Source: Chitinispirillaceae bacterium (GTDB taxonomy: Bacteria; Fibrobacterota; Chitinivibrionia; Chitinivibrionales; Chitinispirillaceae). Taken from it: a DNA stretch of 64,000 nt. Positions 31,638 through 41,022 of the stretch are shown piece after piece. The number at the start of each line of letters is the position of its first letter. Within the stretch, counting starts at the first letter, position 1. The DNA is taken from the NCBI GenBank assembly GCA_016929595.1, contig JAFGIN010000068.1:1-64000 (forward strand). Direction: 5' to 3'. The notes beneath the pieces are model-generated. The model worked only from the letters and a program-made list of their open reading frames with translations. It was not told the origin of the DNA and made no database searches. A program made the translations under genes and the position numbers.

Positions 31638-32704
31638 AACTGCTTTGTATATGCCCGATCGGGATCGGAAATTATCTTCTGTTTTATCCTGCTGTTGAGG
31701 TACTAAAAGCGTGCAGGCCAGATCTCGAACTGCATCTTCTTGCATTACGTAAAGCAATCAGAGAGTTTGCTGACGGGGATTCTCTCTGGAGTGAAATACA
31801 TGTCATGGATCCAACAAAAATCCATGGCATCCACGAAAAATTTGCGTACATCAAGCATTTGGCATCATATAACTTCGATGCATCACTGAGTTATTTCCCG
31901 TCAAATCGTTGGGAATACAATCTTCTTCCATTTCTGTGCCGCATTAAAGAGCGCTATGCCTTTCAATATCATCTCAAAAGAATAGAGTCGCTCTCCTTTT
32001 TAAACAACCGGTTGCTTCCGGTGGATGGCACTCAGCATGACCTTCATCAGAATATCCGCCTCTCATCGCAGTTTCTGCACCGGGACCTTCATGACCGCAG
32101 ACTTGTTTTCCCCACTCTTTTTTCTCAACAGGACAAAACGCGGGCGCAGGATTTGCTTTCTGGTTCGTTACCGGTCAGAATCGCCATACATCCTGGTTCC
32201 AGTATTGAGCATGGAATGGATGCAAAACGGTGGGATGCAGATCGCTTCGGATTGCTTGCCGACCGGATTTGTGAGGAAACGGGAGCTGAAGCACTGATTT
32301 TTGGTGGGCCGGATGAGCTGGAATTGAAAAACACTGTTGCATCAGTAATGAAACAACCCCATCGGTGTATCGATCCGATACCCCTGAAATTGACATCAGC
32401 ACTTATCTCGCAATGCAGACTCTGCCTCTGTAATGATTCAGGGCTTATGCATTGTGCTGCAGTTGCAGGAATACCGGTCGCGGCACTTTTTGGCCCTACA
32501 GATGAACATCGTAATGGCCCTCCAGGTAAAGGCCATCTCATTCTGCGGAAAAAGATGGATGGATACCCCCTCTGGACTGCCCGAAATGTTGGAGTCCGTT
32601 ATATTCCAAAAGGATGTGACCCATCATCAAGTTTAAAAGCTCTTACGGTAGATGATGCGTGGCAGATGGTCAAGCCATGGCTTGAGACGATCTTTGGAAC
32701 GTAG
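31634..32704 (+). CDS. Family 9 glycosyltransferase (heptosyltransferase-like)
   Basis: A 356-residue GT-B enzyme. The N-terminus LLCICPIGIGNYLLFYPAVE is the GT9 acceptor-domain opening. IAIHPGSSIEHGMDAKRW, EALIFGGPDELEL and CNDSGLMHCAAVAGIPVAAL with FGPTDEHRNGPP are the C-terminal ADP-heptose/nucleotide-sugar site motifs. Such enzymes add heptose or related sugars to the LPS core. It overlaps the GT2 gene by four bases, so the three genes form one translationally linked envelope-glycan operon. A WaaC/WaaF identity cannot be decided. Confidence 0.87.
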   Translation: MKLLCICPIGIGNYLLFYPAVEVLKACRPDLELHLLALRKAIREFADGDSLWSEIHVMDPTKIHGIHEKFAYIKHLASYNFDASLSYFPSNRWEYNLLPFLCRIKERYAFQYHLKRIESLSFLNNRLLPVDGTQHDLHQNIRLSSQFLHRDLHDRRLVFPTLFSQQDKTRAQDLLSGSLPVRIAIHPGSSIEHGMDAKRWDADRFGLLADRICEETGAEALIFGGPDELELKNTVASVMKQPHRCIDPIPLKLTSALISQCRLCLCNDSGLMHCAAVAGIPVAALFGPTDEHRNGPPGKGHLILRKKMDGYPLWTARNVGVRYIPKGCDPSSSLKALTVDDAWQMVKPWLETIFGT

Positions 32705-32728
32705 TTCCCCGCACCGGGCCGGGTAAAA

Positions 32729-32763
32729 AGTAACTGGTATGATCATTTCAATTACCTGTTACT
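32729..32763 (+). terminator. Hairpin after the glycosyltransferase operon
   Basis: AGTAACTGGT pairs with ACCTGTTACT across a 15-base loop (nine of ten pairs). No T-run follows, so it may be a weak or factor-dependent terminator or only an mRNA-stabilising hairpin. Confidence 0.4.
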
Positions 32764-32867
32764 TATCATGAGCATCAGCAAAAAATTAAGAATAGAAAAA
32801 TTTTATAGAAATAATGTATATTGAAAAATAAATCAGTTCTGATATCTGTTCGTTTAAAGGAGGCTAC

Positions 32868-35162
32868 ATGGTGCGTTTGAATCTGCTTCTATGCAGTGCA
32901 GTATTGTTAGGAGCTGTAACGATCAATGGTTCGACATTTCGGGTTAATGTCGAAAGTGGCAGTGTAACTGTAATTCAGAAATCATCGATGGCCGGATTGA
33001 CTATCACTGATTCCGGTACTATTTCCACCGGCGATTCACTGATAGTGCCAATGGGATCCAGCGCCCGTATTAACCTCGAAGAATCATCACGGCTGCACTG
33101 CAAAGGACCGATAAATTGCGGGTTAAATGGTGATAATATCTCTTTAAAGATCAACCTTGATGGTGAGGGGCAGATATTTCTTGACAGAAAGAAACCTTAC
33201 ACCCTGGGCTGGATAGAAATAGCTTCAAAAGGATTTTTATTCAGACCAATCGGAACATCAGCAGCTATAAAAACGGCAGGAAATGGAAATCCAAGCACAG
33301 CAGTCCTTGACGGTAAGATGAATATGCAATCGCCGCAAGGTGAAGTTCTTATAATCGAAAAAGGGAATTTTGGAACGGTTGACTCAGATGGTAAACTGAC
33401 ATCAGGGAGACTCCCTCCCAAAGCTGTTGAATCTCTTCAGCGATGGATCAAATCAGAAGACACATCAGGCAGTACCACACCAGCCCCTTCAAGTCAGCTG
33501 CAGCAGAACAGCCCCGTTGTTCTGGAGGTAGCTCAGGCAGAACCTGTTTCAACACAGGCTTCACAAAGTTCAGCAGATCAGCCCCAATCGACAGCTGCAG
33601 CCAGCGGTGCAAATGAAAAGAGTGGCAGTAACAATGATGCCGCTGAAGGTGATGCAGAAAAAACAGATGATAACAGTACAGATCGCAGCAGCAATGCAGC
33701 ACCATCATCGAGTCCGAAATGGGAGATCGGTGCGGGATTGGTGACTGTTGACAATGAGCAGTGGACCCGAATTGCACTGGGCGTTGATGTACCGATCTGG
33801 AAATTTGGAGTCTTCTTTGATCTTGAACTGTTTGTTGATGCTGATGGAAAAATTTCTGATAAAGGATGGAACTTCAAGGACGACTGGTTTGAAGCGCTTA
33901 CACGCAAAATCCGGTATATCCGTTTCGGACAGGAGACTGACCCTCTCTTTGTAAAGGTTGGCGGTCTATCTGATGTCTCCCTTGGATATGGATTCCTTGT
34001 CGACCGTTTCACGAACATGCTCCACTACCCGGATCAGAAACTGCTTGGATTGCAGTTCAATTTAAACGATCTAACACCGATCGGTCTGTCGTTGCAGACT
34101 GTTGTAGCCGATTTTAAAGATTTCCGCGATGATGGTGGTGTCCTTGGAGCACGTCTAGGTGTAAAGCCTCTTAAAATGACACAGATCCCGATTCTTGGTG
34201 GATTAAATATTGCAGCATCATATGCTGTTGACCTGAACCAGTATGCACCCGCAAGAAAGTGGGATTTCACTTTACCACAAGACAAATGGGATAGAGATCA
34301 GGATGGAATCACCGATTCAACATACTTATACAATATGTATTCAAAAACAGACATATATGATCAAATAAAGGACGTACATCGCAGAAGCGGTGATCTTGAT
34401 ACTATAATTGAGCACAAAGATAAATGGGCATCCCGGGAAGAAGATCAGTACGGCCTTATCGGTGGTGATGCAAGTCTCCCTCTTATCAGTTCGAAAATTC
34501 TTAACCTTGATCTTTATGGTCAGGCGGGTATACGTGATGATGGAAAACATGGCTGGGGTATCGGAGCGCCCGGTGTTGCACTTAAACTTGCCATGTTCTG
34601 GGCGAATATTGAGTATCGCCGTGTTGAAGGAAGGTTTACACCAGGATATTTCAATACCTGGTATCTCGATGAAAGAATTATTCGGAACTATGCAGATCTC
34701 GCAGGTACCAAAATCAGCATAAAAGAGGATCGCCTTCACGATGACGATCTCAATGGTATCTTTGGACGACTGGGTTTTAATATCTCAAACGTACTCGTTA
34801 TCGATGGTTCATATCAGTATATGGTGGGAAAAAACCGGGACAATACCGACCAGCGTTTCGAGGTCACCGGCGCAATTGGCGACCTTATAATTCAGAAAGT
34901 GCCTAAAATCAACATGCTTGAAGCTTATTATACAAAAACAGAAATCGGAAACTATGTTCTGTTAACCGATGTCAAGGGTAAAGACTATTATGATAAGTTC
35001 TTTGATGAAACACCATTTATGTATTATGGATATCGTGTTGGTTTTGAGATTACTCAAGGTGCATCACTGATCTGGGACTGGCGCTTCGGGTATAAGACAA
35101 AAAATGATGGTAAACTGATATCGAATAACTTTTTAACAGTTCAAACTGCAATTACATTTTAA
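32868..35162 (+). CDS. FecR-domain outer-membrane beta-barrel protein
   Basis: A 764-residue secreted protein behind a strong AAAGGAGG site. The signal peptide is residues 1-21 (ending NGS). Residues 22-185 resemble a FecR-type beta-sandwich: FRVNVESGSVTVIQKSS, GDSLIVPMGSSARINLEESS, VLDGKMNMQSPQGEVLIIEK. Residues about 205-285 are a low-complexity Ser/Ala/Gln/Asp linker. From about 285 to the end are alternating strands with aromatic girdles, ending FLTVQTAITF with a terminal Phe, as expected for an outer-membrane barrel. The FecR family normally senses or anchors in the periplasm; fusion to a barrel is uncommon. Its substrate and role are unknown. Confidence 0.72.
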   Translation: MVRLNLLLCSAVLLGAVTINGSTFRVNVESGSVTVIQKSSMAGLTITDSGTISTGDSLIVPMGSSARINLEESSRLHCKGPINCGLNGDNISLKINLDGEGQIFLDRKKPYTLGWIEIASKGFLFRPIGTSAAIKTAGNGNPSTAVLDGKMNMQSPQGEVLIIEKGNFGTVDSDGKLTSGRLPPKAVESLQRWIKSEDTSGSTTPAPSSQLQQNSPVVLEVAQAEPVSTQASQSSADQPQSTAAASGANEKSGSNNDAAEGDAEKTDDNSTDRSSNAAPSSSPKWEIGAGLVTVDNEQWTRIALGVDVPIWKFGVFFDLELFVDADGKISDKGWNFKDDWFEALTRKIRYIRFGQETDPLFVKVGGLSDVSLGYGFLVDRFTNMLHYPDQKLLGLQFNLNDLTPIGLSLQTVVADFKDFRDDGGVLGARLGVKPLKMTQIPILGGLNIAASYAVDLNQYAPARKWDFTLPQDKWDRDQDGITDSTYLYNMYSKTDIYDQIKDVHRRSGDLDTIIEHKDKWASREEDQYGLIGGDASLPLISSKILNLDLYGQAGIRDDGKHGWGIGAPGVALKLAMFWANIEYRRVEGRFTPGYFNTWYLDERIIRNYADLAGTKISIKEDRLHDDDLNGIFGRLGFNISNVLVIDGSYQYMVGKNRDNTDQRFEVTGAIGDLIIQKVPKINMLEAYYTKTEIGNYVLLTDVKGKDYYDKFFDETPFMYYGYRVGFEITQGASLIWDWRFGYKTKNDGKLISNNFLTVQTAITF

Positions 35163-35178
35163 GTATTGCAAATTCTTA

Positions 35179-35202
35179 GAGGGGTAAGACAAAGTACCCC
35201 TC
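35179..35202 (+). terminator. Hairpin after the FecR/barrel gene
   Basis: GAGGGGTA pairs perfectly with TACCCCTC across the loop AGACAAAG, 17 bases after the stop codon. Only TTATC follows rather than a long T-run, so intrinsic termination may be incomplete. Confidence 0.6.
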
Positions 35203-35530
35203 TTATCACCAAATCAACTATTTTAAAGGTTATTCTTGCGAGTATCTGCATTTAAAGGAAAACAAAATCTTACCTTTACCACATTATGTATAGTGAAACT
35301 GATTTTCACTTCGTATTTCAGGAACGTATTTCAGTTCATTACAGCAAGCTTCAGGTATATCGGTTGTTTAGGTTTTTTAAAACAAATTGTAAATATTAAT
35401 GTTCTCATAATTATCGGCATAGTAGTTATCGAGGTCGCTGTCGGCATCGGAATCGGTATAGATACCGATTCCGAAGTGAAAACCGGTGCGTTGTATTATG
35501 ATACAGTTAATAAAATGAGGAAAGCTGCAT
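35203..35530. other. Gene-free stretch with TCGG repeat palindrome
   Basis: A 100-codon frame spans most of it, but it has no ribosome-binding site, a composition dictated by the repeat (VAVGIGIGIDTD) and an end overlapping the next gene, so it is not taken as real. The repeat with a perfect palindrome lies at 35428-35474. The transpeptidase promoter should be in this region. Confidence 0.55.
35428..35474. repeat. TCGG-type hexamer repeat ending in a 13-bp perfect palindrome
   Basis: A series of TATCGAGG/TCGGCATCGG/AATCGG units leads into TCGGAATCGGTAT, AG, ATACCGATTCCGA (35447-35474), a perfect 13-base stem with a two-base centre. The 15-mer at 35441-35455 recurs in reverse complement at 22147-22161, so the sequence is dispersed in this genome. 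Confidence 0.75.
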
Positions 35531-36982
35531 ATGAGTGATTCTTCTCCTATGATACGTCGTGTGTTGCGTGATGGAACACCCCGTAAACCGCTGATTCCGC
35601 GAAAAGGACGGATTCGTGTAGCGCTGCTTATTACCCTTATTGCTGCACTGACATGGCTGCAACTATCAGGAGCGTTATCATGTGATAAAAAAGAGAATCA
35701 GGATACTACAAAAAAAGTTGAAAATAAAAAGGTAAAAAAGAAAAATAGGAAAACGGCAACAAAAACCTCTTTGGTGGCAAAGACATCAGCTCCGGTAGTT
35801 AATAAGAAACCCGAATTCGGATCTGTAGAAATCAAGGAGTTGCTTTCCCGGGTACCCGGTTCCTGGTTAAAACCATGCGACACCGTCTCTGATGGTAAAA
35901 AAGATCTTATCGTTTGCTACAGTCTCGATTCATCCCTTCAGAAACTCGGGAAATCATTGATGAAAAGGTATAAACCGCTCTATGGAGCGATTGTCGCTAT
36001 ACATCAAGGAACTGGACGTGTGCTATCCCTTATTTCATGGAACCACGACAGTGTCCCCTCTTTAGGTAATAATCTGTTCTGTAAAAGTTTTTTTCCTGCT
36101 GCATCGATATTTAAAACAGTAACAGCCGCTGCTGCAATTGAGCTTGCAGGGTTTACATCAGAAAGCCAGATTCTCCACACAGGCAGAAATCATACACTAT
36201 ACCGATATCAACTTGAAAAGGAACTTGCAGTTTTCAAAGAAATCTCCCTTGAGTTTGCATATGCAAATTCGGTAAATCCTGCATTTGCGCGTATCGGGAT
36301 GTATTCGCTTCCACAAAATGCTCTCGTCGATTTCGGTAATCGCTTTGGTTTCAATACTGAGATGCAATTTGAGCTGCCAGTTGAGCCATCGAACCTCCCA
36401 ACTCCAGACTCTTCATTCACCATTGCGGAGCTTGCATCCGGATTTAATCAGAATACTACATTGTCCCCTCTCCATGGTGCATTGATCGCTTCGGCAATTT
36501 CCCAACAAGGCAGAATTCATTACCCCTACATCGTTGACAGCATCGTTAGTGGTAAATCGGCAATTTACAGGGCCGGTGCCCCGAAAATCTGGAAAACAAT
36601 CATGCAGGAGCGAACAGCGGCAGAGCTCTCCGGAATGATGAAATGTGTTGCACGATACGGGACTGCACGCAAATCGTTCAAATATATGAAAAACTCGAGA
36701 CGTTTTGATGATATTGACTATGGCGGTAAAACCGGATCCGTTGATAAAGATGGCATTGGAAGAGTTGACTGGTTCATAGGTTTCGCAAAGCATCCTCAAG
36801 ATAAACGACAACAGATCGCTGTTAGTGTCCTGACAGTACATGGGGCATACTGGACTGTCCATTCGAGTTATATCGCATCCGAATATTTCCGTAAATATTT
36901 GAGGAGTATACAACTCGAAGATGAAAAGGCATTGAAAATGGTTGCATCTGCAGAAGATAGTTCTATTAACAGATCTGAATAA
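35531..36982 (+). CDS. Penicillin-binding transpeptidase-domain protein
   Basis: A 483-residue inner-membrane protein with its active part in the periplasm. A short basic tail precedes one membrane helix (about residues 32-50), then a Lys-rich linker (52-80). The transpeptidase domain has all three motifs: AASIFKT with nucleophile Ser192 and Lys195, NSVNP (Ser247-Val-Asn249) and GGKTGS (Lys400). It cross-links peptidoglycan and would be a beta-lactam target. The glycosyltransferase domain of class A proteins and the usual class B N-terminal dimerisation domain are missing or much reduced, so it is smaller than FtsI or PBP2. GAGGAAAG lies before the ATG. It stands upstream of era. Confidence 0.85.
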   Translation: MSDSSPMIRRVLRDGTPRKPLIPRKGRIRVALLITLIAALTWLQLSGALSCDKKENQDTTKKVENKKVKKKNRKTATKTSLVAKTSAPVVNKKPEFGSVEIKELLSRVPGSWLKPCDTVSDGKKDLIVCYSLDSSLQKLGKSLMKRYKPLYGAIVAIHQGTGRVLSLISWNHDSVPSLGNNLFCKSFFPAASIFKTVTAAAAIELAGFTSESQILHTGRNHTLYRYQLEKELAVFKEISLEFAYANSVNPAFARIGMYSLPQNALVDFGNRFGFNTEMQFELPVEPSNLPTPDSSFTIAELASGFNQNTTLSPLHGALIASAISQQGRIHYPYIVDSIVSGKSAIYRAGAPKIWKTIMQERTAAELSGMMKCVARYGTARKSFKYMKNSRRFDDIDYGGKTGSVDKDGIGRVDWFIGFAKHPQDKRQQIAVSVLTVHGAYWTVHSSYIASEYFRKYLRSIQLEDEKALKMVASAEDSSINRSE

Positions 36983-36987
36983 CGAAT

Positions 36988-37032
36988 CGTCTCACCTCCT
37001 TGCCCCCTCTCCACTTATTGATGAAGAGGGAG
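36988..37032. repeat. Partial copy of the composite CTCACC/CCCTCTCC palindrome
   Basis: It begins CGTCTCACC, then CCCCCTCTCCA, a short spacer and TGAAGAGGGAG, so CCCTCT (37005-37010) pairs with AGAGGG (37025-37030). The ends match, in inverted orientation, the right half of the element at 52637-52767. It may also act as a terminator for the transpeptidase gene, since AAAAAA follows on the plus strand. Confidence 0.6.
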
Positions 37033-37173
37033 ATAAAAAAGGGTTGTTATACATACCATTTGATAACAAAAACAGACAGATTCCTGTTTTTAAATATCGA
37101 TTATCGAATTACGAATCTTGAATATCGAACTGTTAAAAAAATATTAATTATAAAAATGAATGGACTCTCAAAC

Positions 37174-38094
37174 ATGGATAACACTACAGAAAAAACCTTC
37201 AGGTCGGCGTTTGTCGCTCTTGTTGGAAGGCCAAACAGCGGTAAATCCAGTATCCTCAATAACATTCTCAAAGAGAATCTCTCGATTGTTACTCCGCTTC
37301 CACAAACTACCCGCAAAAACATGCGGGGAATCTACACAACCGATTCCATACAGATTGTTTTTGTTGATACTCCGGGAGTTCACAAGGGAAAGCATTCTCT
37401 TAACAAAGCTATGCTCACCGAAGTAAAAGAGATGCTTGACGAAGGCGGGATTGACTGTGTTGGGTATGTTGTTGACTGTTCAAGAGAATTTGGCATCGAG
37501 GAAGAAGCGGTTGCAGAACTTGTTGGAAAACAATCGGTCGGGAAACTGATTATCTTTAACAAAATAGATATAACCCGAAATATCAATGAAGTTATAACCT
37601 CTTTTTTTAATAAATTCCCCACATTGAAAGATTCACCTCATCTGAAAATCTCTGCACTTGACCACAATAGCGGAGAACTGGTACTCCAACAGCTCGATCC
37701 ATTTATCCATGAAGGTCCCCGGTTTTATGACCCGGATGAGATTACTGATGCAAGCCTCCGATTTTTCGCTGCAGAATACCTCCGAAAGTACATCATTCTC
37801 AACAACAGGGAAGAAGTACCTCACGCTGCATTCATTGAGATTGAATCGTATAAAGAAACTCCTGAACGTCACGAGATCGTTGCTACAATCCATGTGGAAA
37901 CCAATGGGCAGAAAGGCATTGTCATTGGAAAAAATGGCACAGGTATCGAGAAAATTAGAAAAGGTGCCCGTCTTGAGATTAAAAAGCTTGTTGGATGTCC
38001 GGTATCACTAACCTGCCATGTAAAAGTTTCGCCTGGATGGCGCGATAATGATTCTTTTCTACGTTTGATGGGTTTACCCGTAGGGAAGAAGTAG
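37174..38094 (+). CDS. era: GTPase Era
   Basis: A 306-residue GTPase that binds the 3' end of 16S rRNA and aids 30S ribosome assembly. The G1 motif is GRPNSGKSS, G3 is DTPGVHKGKH, G4 is FNKIDIT, and TRKN supplies the switch I threonine region. The C-terminal KH domain contains GQKGIVIGKNGTGIEKIRKG. Length is usual for the family when the ATG at 37174 is used. An ATG at 37156 adds six residues, and the frame remains open to 37000, but that leader has no homology value. The 170 bases before it contain a palindromic repeat and ATCGAAT-type repeats. A strong terminator follows. Confidence 0.95.
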   Translation: MDNTTEKTFRSAFVALVGRPNSGKSSILNNILKENLSIVTPLPQTTRKNMRGIYTTDSIQIVFVDTPGVHKGKHSLNKAMLTEVKEMLDEGGIDCVGYVVDCSREFGIEEEAVAELVGKQSVGKLIIFNKIDITRNINEVITSFFNKFPTLKDSPHLKISALDHNSGELVLQQLDPFIHEGPRFYDPDEITDASLRFFAAEYLRKYIILNNREEVPHAAFIEIESYKETPERHEIVATIHVETNGQKGIVIGKNGTGIEKIRKGARLEIKKLVGCPVSLTCHVKVSPGWRDNDSFLRLMGLPVGKK

Positions 38095-38101
38095 CCTTTC
38101 C

Positions 38102-38131
38102 GACTTTTTTCCACCTGAATGGAAAAAAGTC
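38102..38131 (+). terminator. Strong hairpin after era
   Basis: GACTTTTTTCCA pairs perfectly over 12 bases with TGGAAAAAAGTC across the six-base loop CCTGAA, eight bases after the era stop. The arms are A/T-rich, so it could work in both directions. The following 230 bases to 38363 hold no recognisable gene. Confidence 0.75.
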
Positions 38132-38363
38132 TGAACCATTTTCCGTTCTGATGAATTTTGTCGTATATGCATAATAAAAGATGTGCGGGTAATGCGTATT
38201 ATCGTGTGTAGATTTTCAGATCACTCACCGGACAGAAATCTTCGCTACGTTTCTTCAAAGTACTCCCTTGAAGCCATTTAACTGGTGAGAAATTTACGTA
38301 ATGATTTTACAGCTAATGTAGGTGTCCATAACACGAAGCGGTTTCTTTCTCAGCCTTATTTAT

Positions 38364-38403
38364 AAAAAAAGAATGGGCAGAGGTAAAAAACTCCACCCAT
38401 TCC
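38364..38403 (-). terminator. Rho-independent terminator of the TonB/CheX/kinase operon
   Basis: Read on the minus strand, GAATGGGTGGAG pairs with CTCTGCCCATTC (two non-Watson-Crick pairs) across TTTTTTAC, and a run of seven T follows. It lies 24 bases after the TonB-dependent receptor stop. It marks the end of the eight-gene minus-strand operon. Confidence 0.85.
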
Positions 38404-38426
38404 ATTCAAATGAGAAAGGACGCGTA

Positions 38427-40994
38427 TTAGAAGTTCTTTGTAACGGTAATACCTAAAGTGCGCTGATCCGCTGAATACAAATCTCTTTGGTCAAGTCCGT
38501 AAACCTGTGATTTACGAAATGTATTTACAGTATTCCGATCCAATTTGTCATTGTCAATTGAATGGTTATCAGTGCCAAGTATGTTGTAAGCATAGAAATT
38601 TACATCAAACTGTTTTGGCAGATAAAAACTCAAACTGAAATTCCACTTTTTTGAGACTGAACGCATAATAAAATCTCTCAAAGATTGTCCTCCGCGTTCA
38701 TCATGGTAAAACCCGTAATAATAAGATGTATCACCATATTCTCTTATGACGGGTAACATACCAGGTAAACCCCAGTTAAGCCTTAGACTAGTCCCTAATG
38801 ACATCCATTCAAACGGAGAATAGATCATATAAAGTTTTGTCAAATGATCCGGAAGGCTCATAAAGTGATCCCCATCAAATGTGACTGATGTTTTGACAAC
38901 ATTCAGATCAACTGGAGCACTTTTTGAGTAGTAACCCTGATATAGGGAATCTCCATTTACATCATATCCATTGAAATATCCGAAGCTGCCATGTCCGGTT
39001 GAATCGAGTCGGTATATATTATATGTTTTTTTCTCTTTATCAGGGTCGGTTCTAACAGGACGCTGATAGGTGTGAGCTGCACCGATCTGAAGTTTCTTTG
39101 TTGAATATTTTACATTGAGGTCAGCATTTATAAACTCATATTGACCCACATTAACTACCCGGAAAAGTGCATCTGTCCATCCAAACAGATCCATTATTTT
39201 ATTCCAGGAAAATGATGGTTCAATAGTGAGTGCATCCATGAACTGTCCAACATACGTAAACTCAACAGAATGAACCTTCTCTGGTTTTAGTTCATGTAAA
39301 ATTTTATCTGATGGTGCAGGTTGGACGATTCCCCCACCACCATTGACTGTCACTGGATTAATTAAATTAGGATCAGTATTTACATTCTGTAAAACAGGCA
39401 TTTTATTTATTTTTCCTTCATCGTCTACATGATATCTGTTAATCTCATAGTTATCAACGGTACCATTATTGGATGCAGATTGATATATTAACTTAAGAGA
39501 GTGTTTTTCATTTGGTCTGCATATGAAAGCAACCTTGGGATTAAACATCACAGCTCTTGAATGGATATCAAGTCTAAATCCTGCATGAGCCCCGATTACA
39601 TCGGTAAAATCATAAAACCCTTCACCGAACAACGATAGATTGTAATATGTTTCATCTTTAATAATAAATTTCTTTTCATTCCGGAATGCTTCATTATTTC
39701 CATCCATATCATTTCCAAAATCATCGATTCTAAATTCAGTACCCAGCGCAGTCTGAAGCTTATCAATTGATTTCAACAGAAATGTCGCATTTGCGAGATA
39801 GCGTGTATCGCCAAATGTCTCCGCAACTTTTCCATTTCTGTATGTTTTATCTGGAAAGTATGCATCAAGTTTTTCTTCCTGAGTTCGCGAAGTACTCTTA
39901 TCGAACGCAAGTTTTAACTTAAGACTGTTTTCATTGATCGGAACCTCATAACTACCTTCTATCATGAGTGCATCACTAACATATTGACGCATTCCGTTTC
40001 GCCAACTCTCCGTTGTAATCCAGTAGGGATCATTATTAGCAACTGTTTTTCCATCAACAATGGTACTGCGGGCATTGTCACCAGACCACAGTGGTTGTCC
40101 TGAGAGTTCAGGCCATGGATCAAGTACAAAGTATGGAGCGGCATTTTCAACCTGATGAGTAGCTCTGGCATAGATATTGAATTTGTCCCATGTCCAGTCT
40201 GCAGCAACTTTCCAGTTACCGTCAGTTGACCCCAGGCGCCCATCTGTTGGAGCACCCTGACGGAAACCGGGAGCACCCGGCCAACCGGCGGTACCATATA
40301 CTCTGGTTTTAAAATAATCAAGGCCCTCACTCTGACGAAACCCAGCAGAAACTGACAGTTTCTGATCATCAGAAGGAGTTGCATACAGATTGGCTTCTAT
40401 GGATTTTGAACCATCAGTACCACCACTCATTGATACTGAAGATCCCGGTTCTTCAGCTTTTTTCGCAACGACATTGATAATACCCGCTATAGCTCCGGTA
40501 CCATATACTAAGCCGGCTGGTCCTCTGAGCACTTCAACACGTTCAATGTCACCAAGTAAACCAAGTACTGTTTCACTCTGGAAACCATCACGGGTCTGTG
40601 TGTTCATCTTGTGGCCATTTACGAGGTAGATTATCTTGGTATTGCGGTCATTAGAAACACCGCGCATTCCCCATATTGTACCATTCCACTTATTTATATT
40701 GTAGATAAACCCGGGAACATAGATCTCAAGTAACTCAGACATATGTCGTGCACCGGAATTTCGGATCATATCTTTTGTAATAACGGTCATGGACAATGGT
40801 GATTTTTTCAAATCAAGCTCAAGGAACGACCCGGTTGTAATCTTCATCGTAAGAATATCACCTAACGATAACTCATCAAGTACAGTTTCACTTACTTCGC
40901 TGGCAGCATCCTCCTCTTCAGAAAACGCATACCATTGGGGAAACAGGCTTGCAGAGGCTACCAGCATCCCGATTCCCGCTAATTTTTTAATCAT
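38427..40994 (-). CDS. TonB-dependent outer-membrane receptor
   Basis: An 855-residue receptor. The signal peptide is residues 1-24. The plug domain (about 55-175) shows LDLKKSPLSMTVITKDMIRN, SGARHMSELLEIYVPGF, TKIIYLVNGHKMNTQTRDGF, DIERVEVLRGPAGLVYG and GAIAGIINVVAK. The 22-strand barrel ends RTLGITVTKNF with a C-terminal Phe. The TonB box is not obvious; LSLGDILTMKI is a candidate. These receptors import large or scarce ligands using the proton motive force. The substrate is unknown. It is the last gene of an operon that starts with two CheA-like kinases, and it has a ribosome-binding site GGAAGG. Its place beside a substrate-binding protein suggests joint transport or sensing. Confidence 0.88.
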   Translation of the reverse strand: MIKKLAGIGMLVASASLFPQWYAFSEEEDAASEVSETVLDELSLGDILTMKITTGSFLELDLKKSPLSMTVITKDMIRNSGARHMSELLEIYVPGFIYNINKWNGTIWGMRGVSNDRNTKIIYLVNGHKMNTQTRDGFQSETVLGLLGDIERVEVLRGPAGLVYGTGAIAGIINVVAKKAEEPGSSVSMSGGTDGSKSIEANLYATPSDDQKLSVSAGFRQSEGLDYFKTRVYGTAGWPGAPGFRQGAPTDGRLGSTDGNWKVAADWTWDKFNIYARATHQVENAAPYFVLDPWPELSGQPLWSGDNARSTIVDGKTVANNDPYWITTESWRNGMRQYVSDALMIEGSYEVPINENSLKLKLAFDKSTSRTQEEKLDAYFPDKTYRNGKVAETFGDTRYLANATFLLKSIDKLQTALGTEFRIDDFGNDMDGNNEAFRNEKKFIIKDETYYNLSLFGEGFYDFTDVIGAHAGFRLDIHSRAVMFNPKVAFICRPNEKHSLKLIYQSASNNGTVDNYEINRYHVDDEGKINKMPVLQNVNTDPNLINPVTVNGGGGIVQPAPSDKILHELKPEKVHSVEFTYVGQFMDALTIEPSFSWNKIMDLFGWTDALFRVVNVGQYEFINADLNVKYSTKKLQIGAAHTYQRPVRTDPDKEKKTYNIYRLDSTGHGSFGYFNGYDVNGDSLYQGYYSKSAPVDLNVVKTSVTFDGDHFMSLPDHLTKLYMIYSPFEWMSLGTSLRLNWGLPGMLPVIREYGDTSYYYGFYHDERGGQSLRDFIMRSVSKKWNFSLSFYLPKQFDVNFYAYNILGTDNHSIDNDKLDRNTVNTFRKSQVYGLDQRDLYSADQRTLGITVTKNF

Positions 40995-41022
40995 AATACA
41001 TCCGCCTTCCTATTAAGGAGAA

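Noticed and set aside
35236-35538. 100-codon plus-strand frame before the transpeptidase gene
   Set aside because: No ribosome-binding site. Its composition follows the TCGG repeat, and its end overlaps the next gene. There is no recognisable family.
37000-37173. N-terminal extension of Era up to 58 residues
   Set aside because: It covers a palindromic repeat and ATCGAAT-type repeats, and Era proteins normally start close to the G1 motif.
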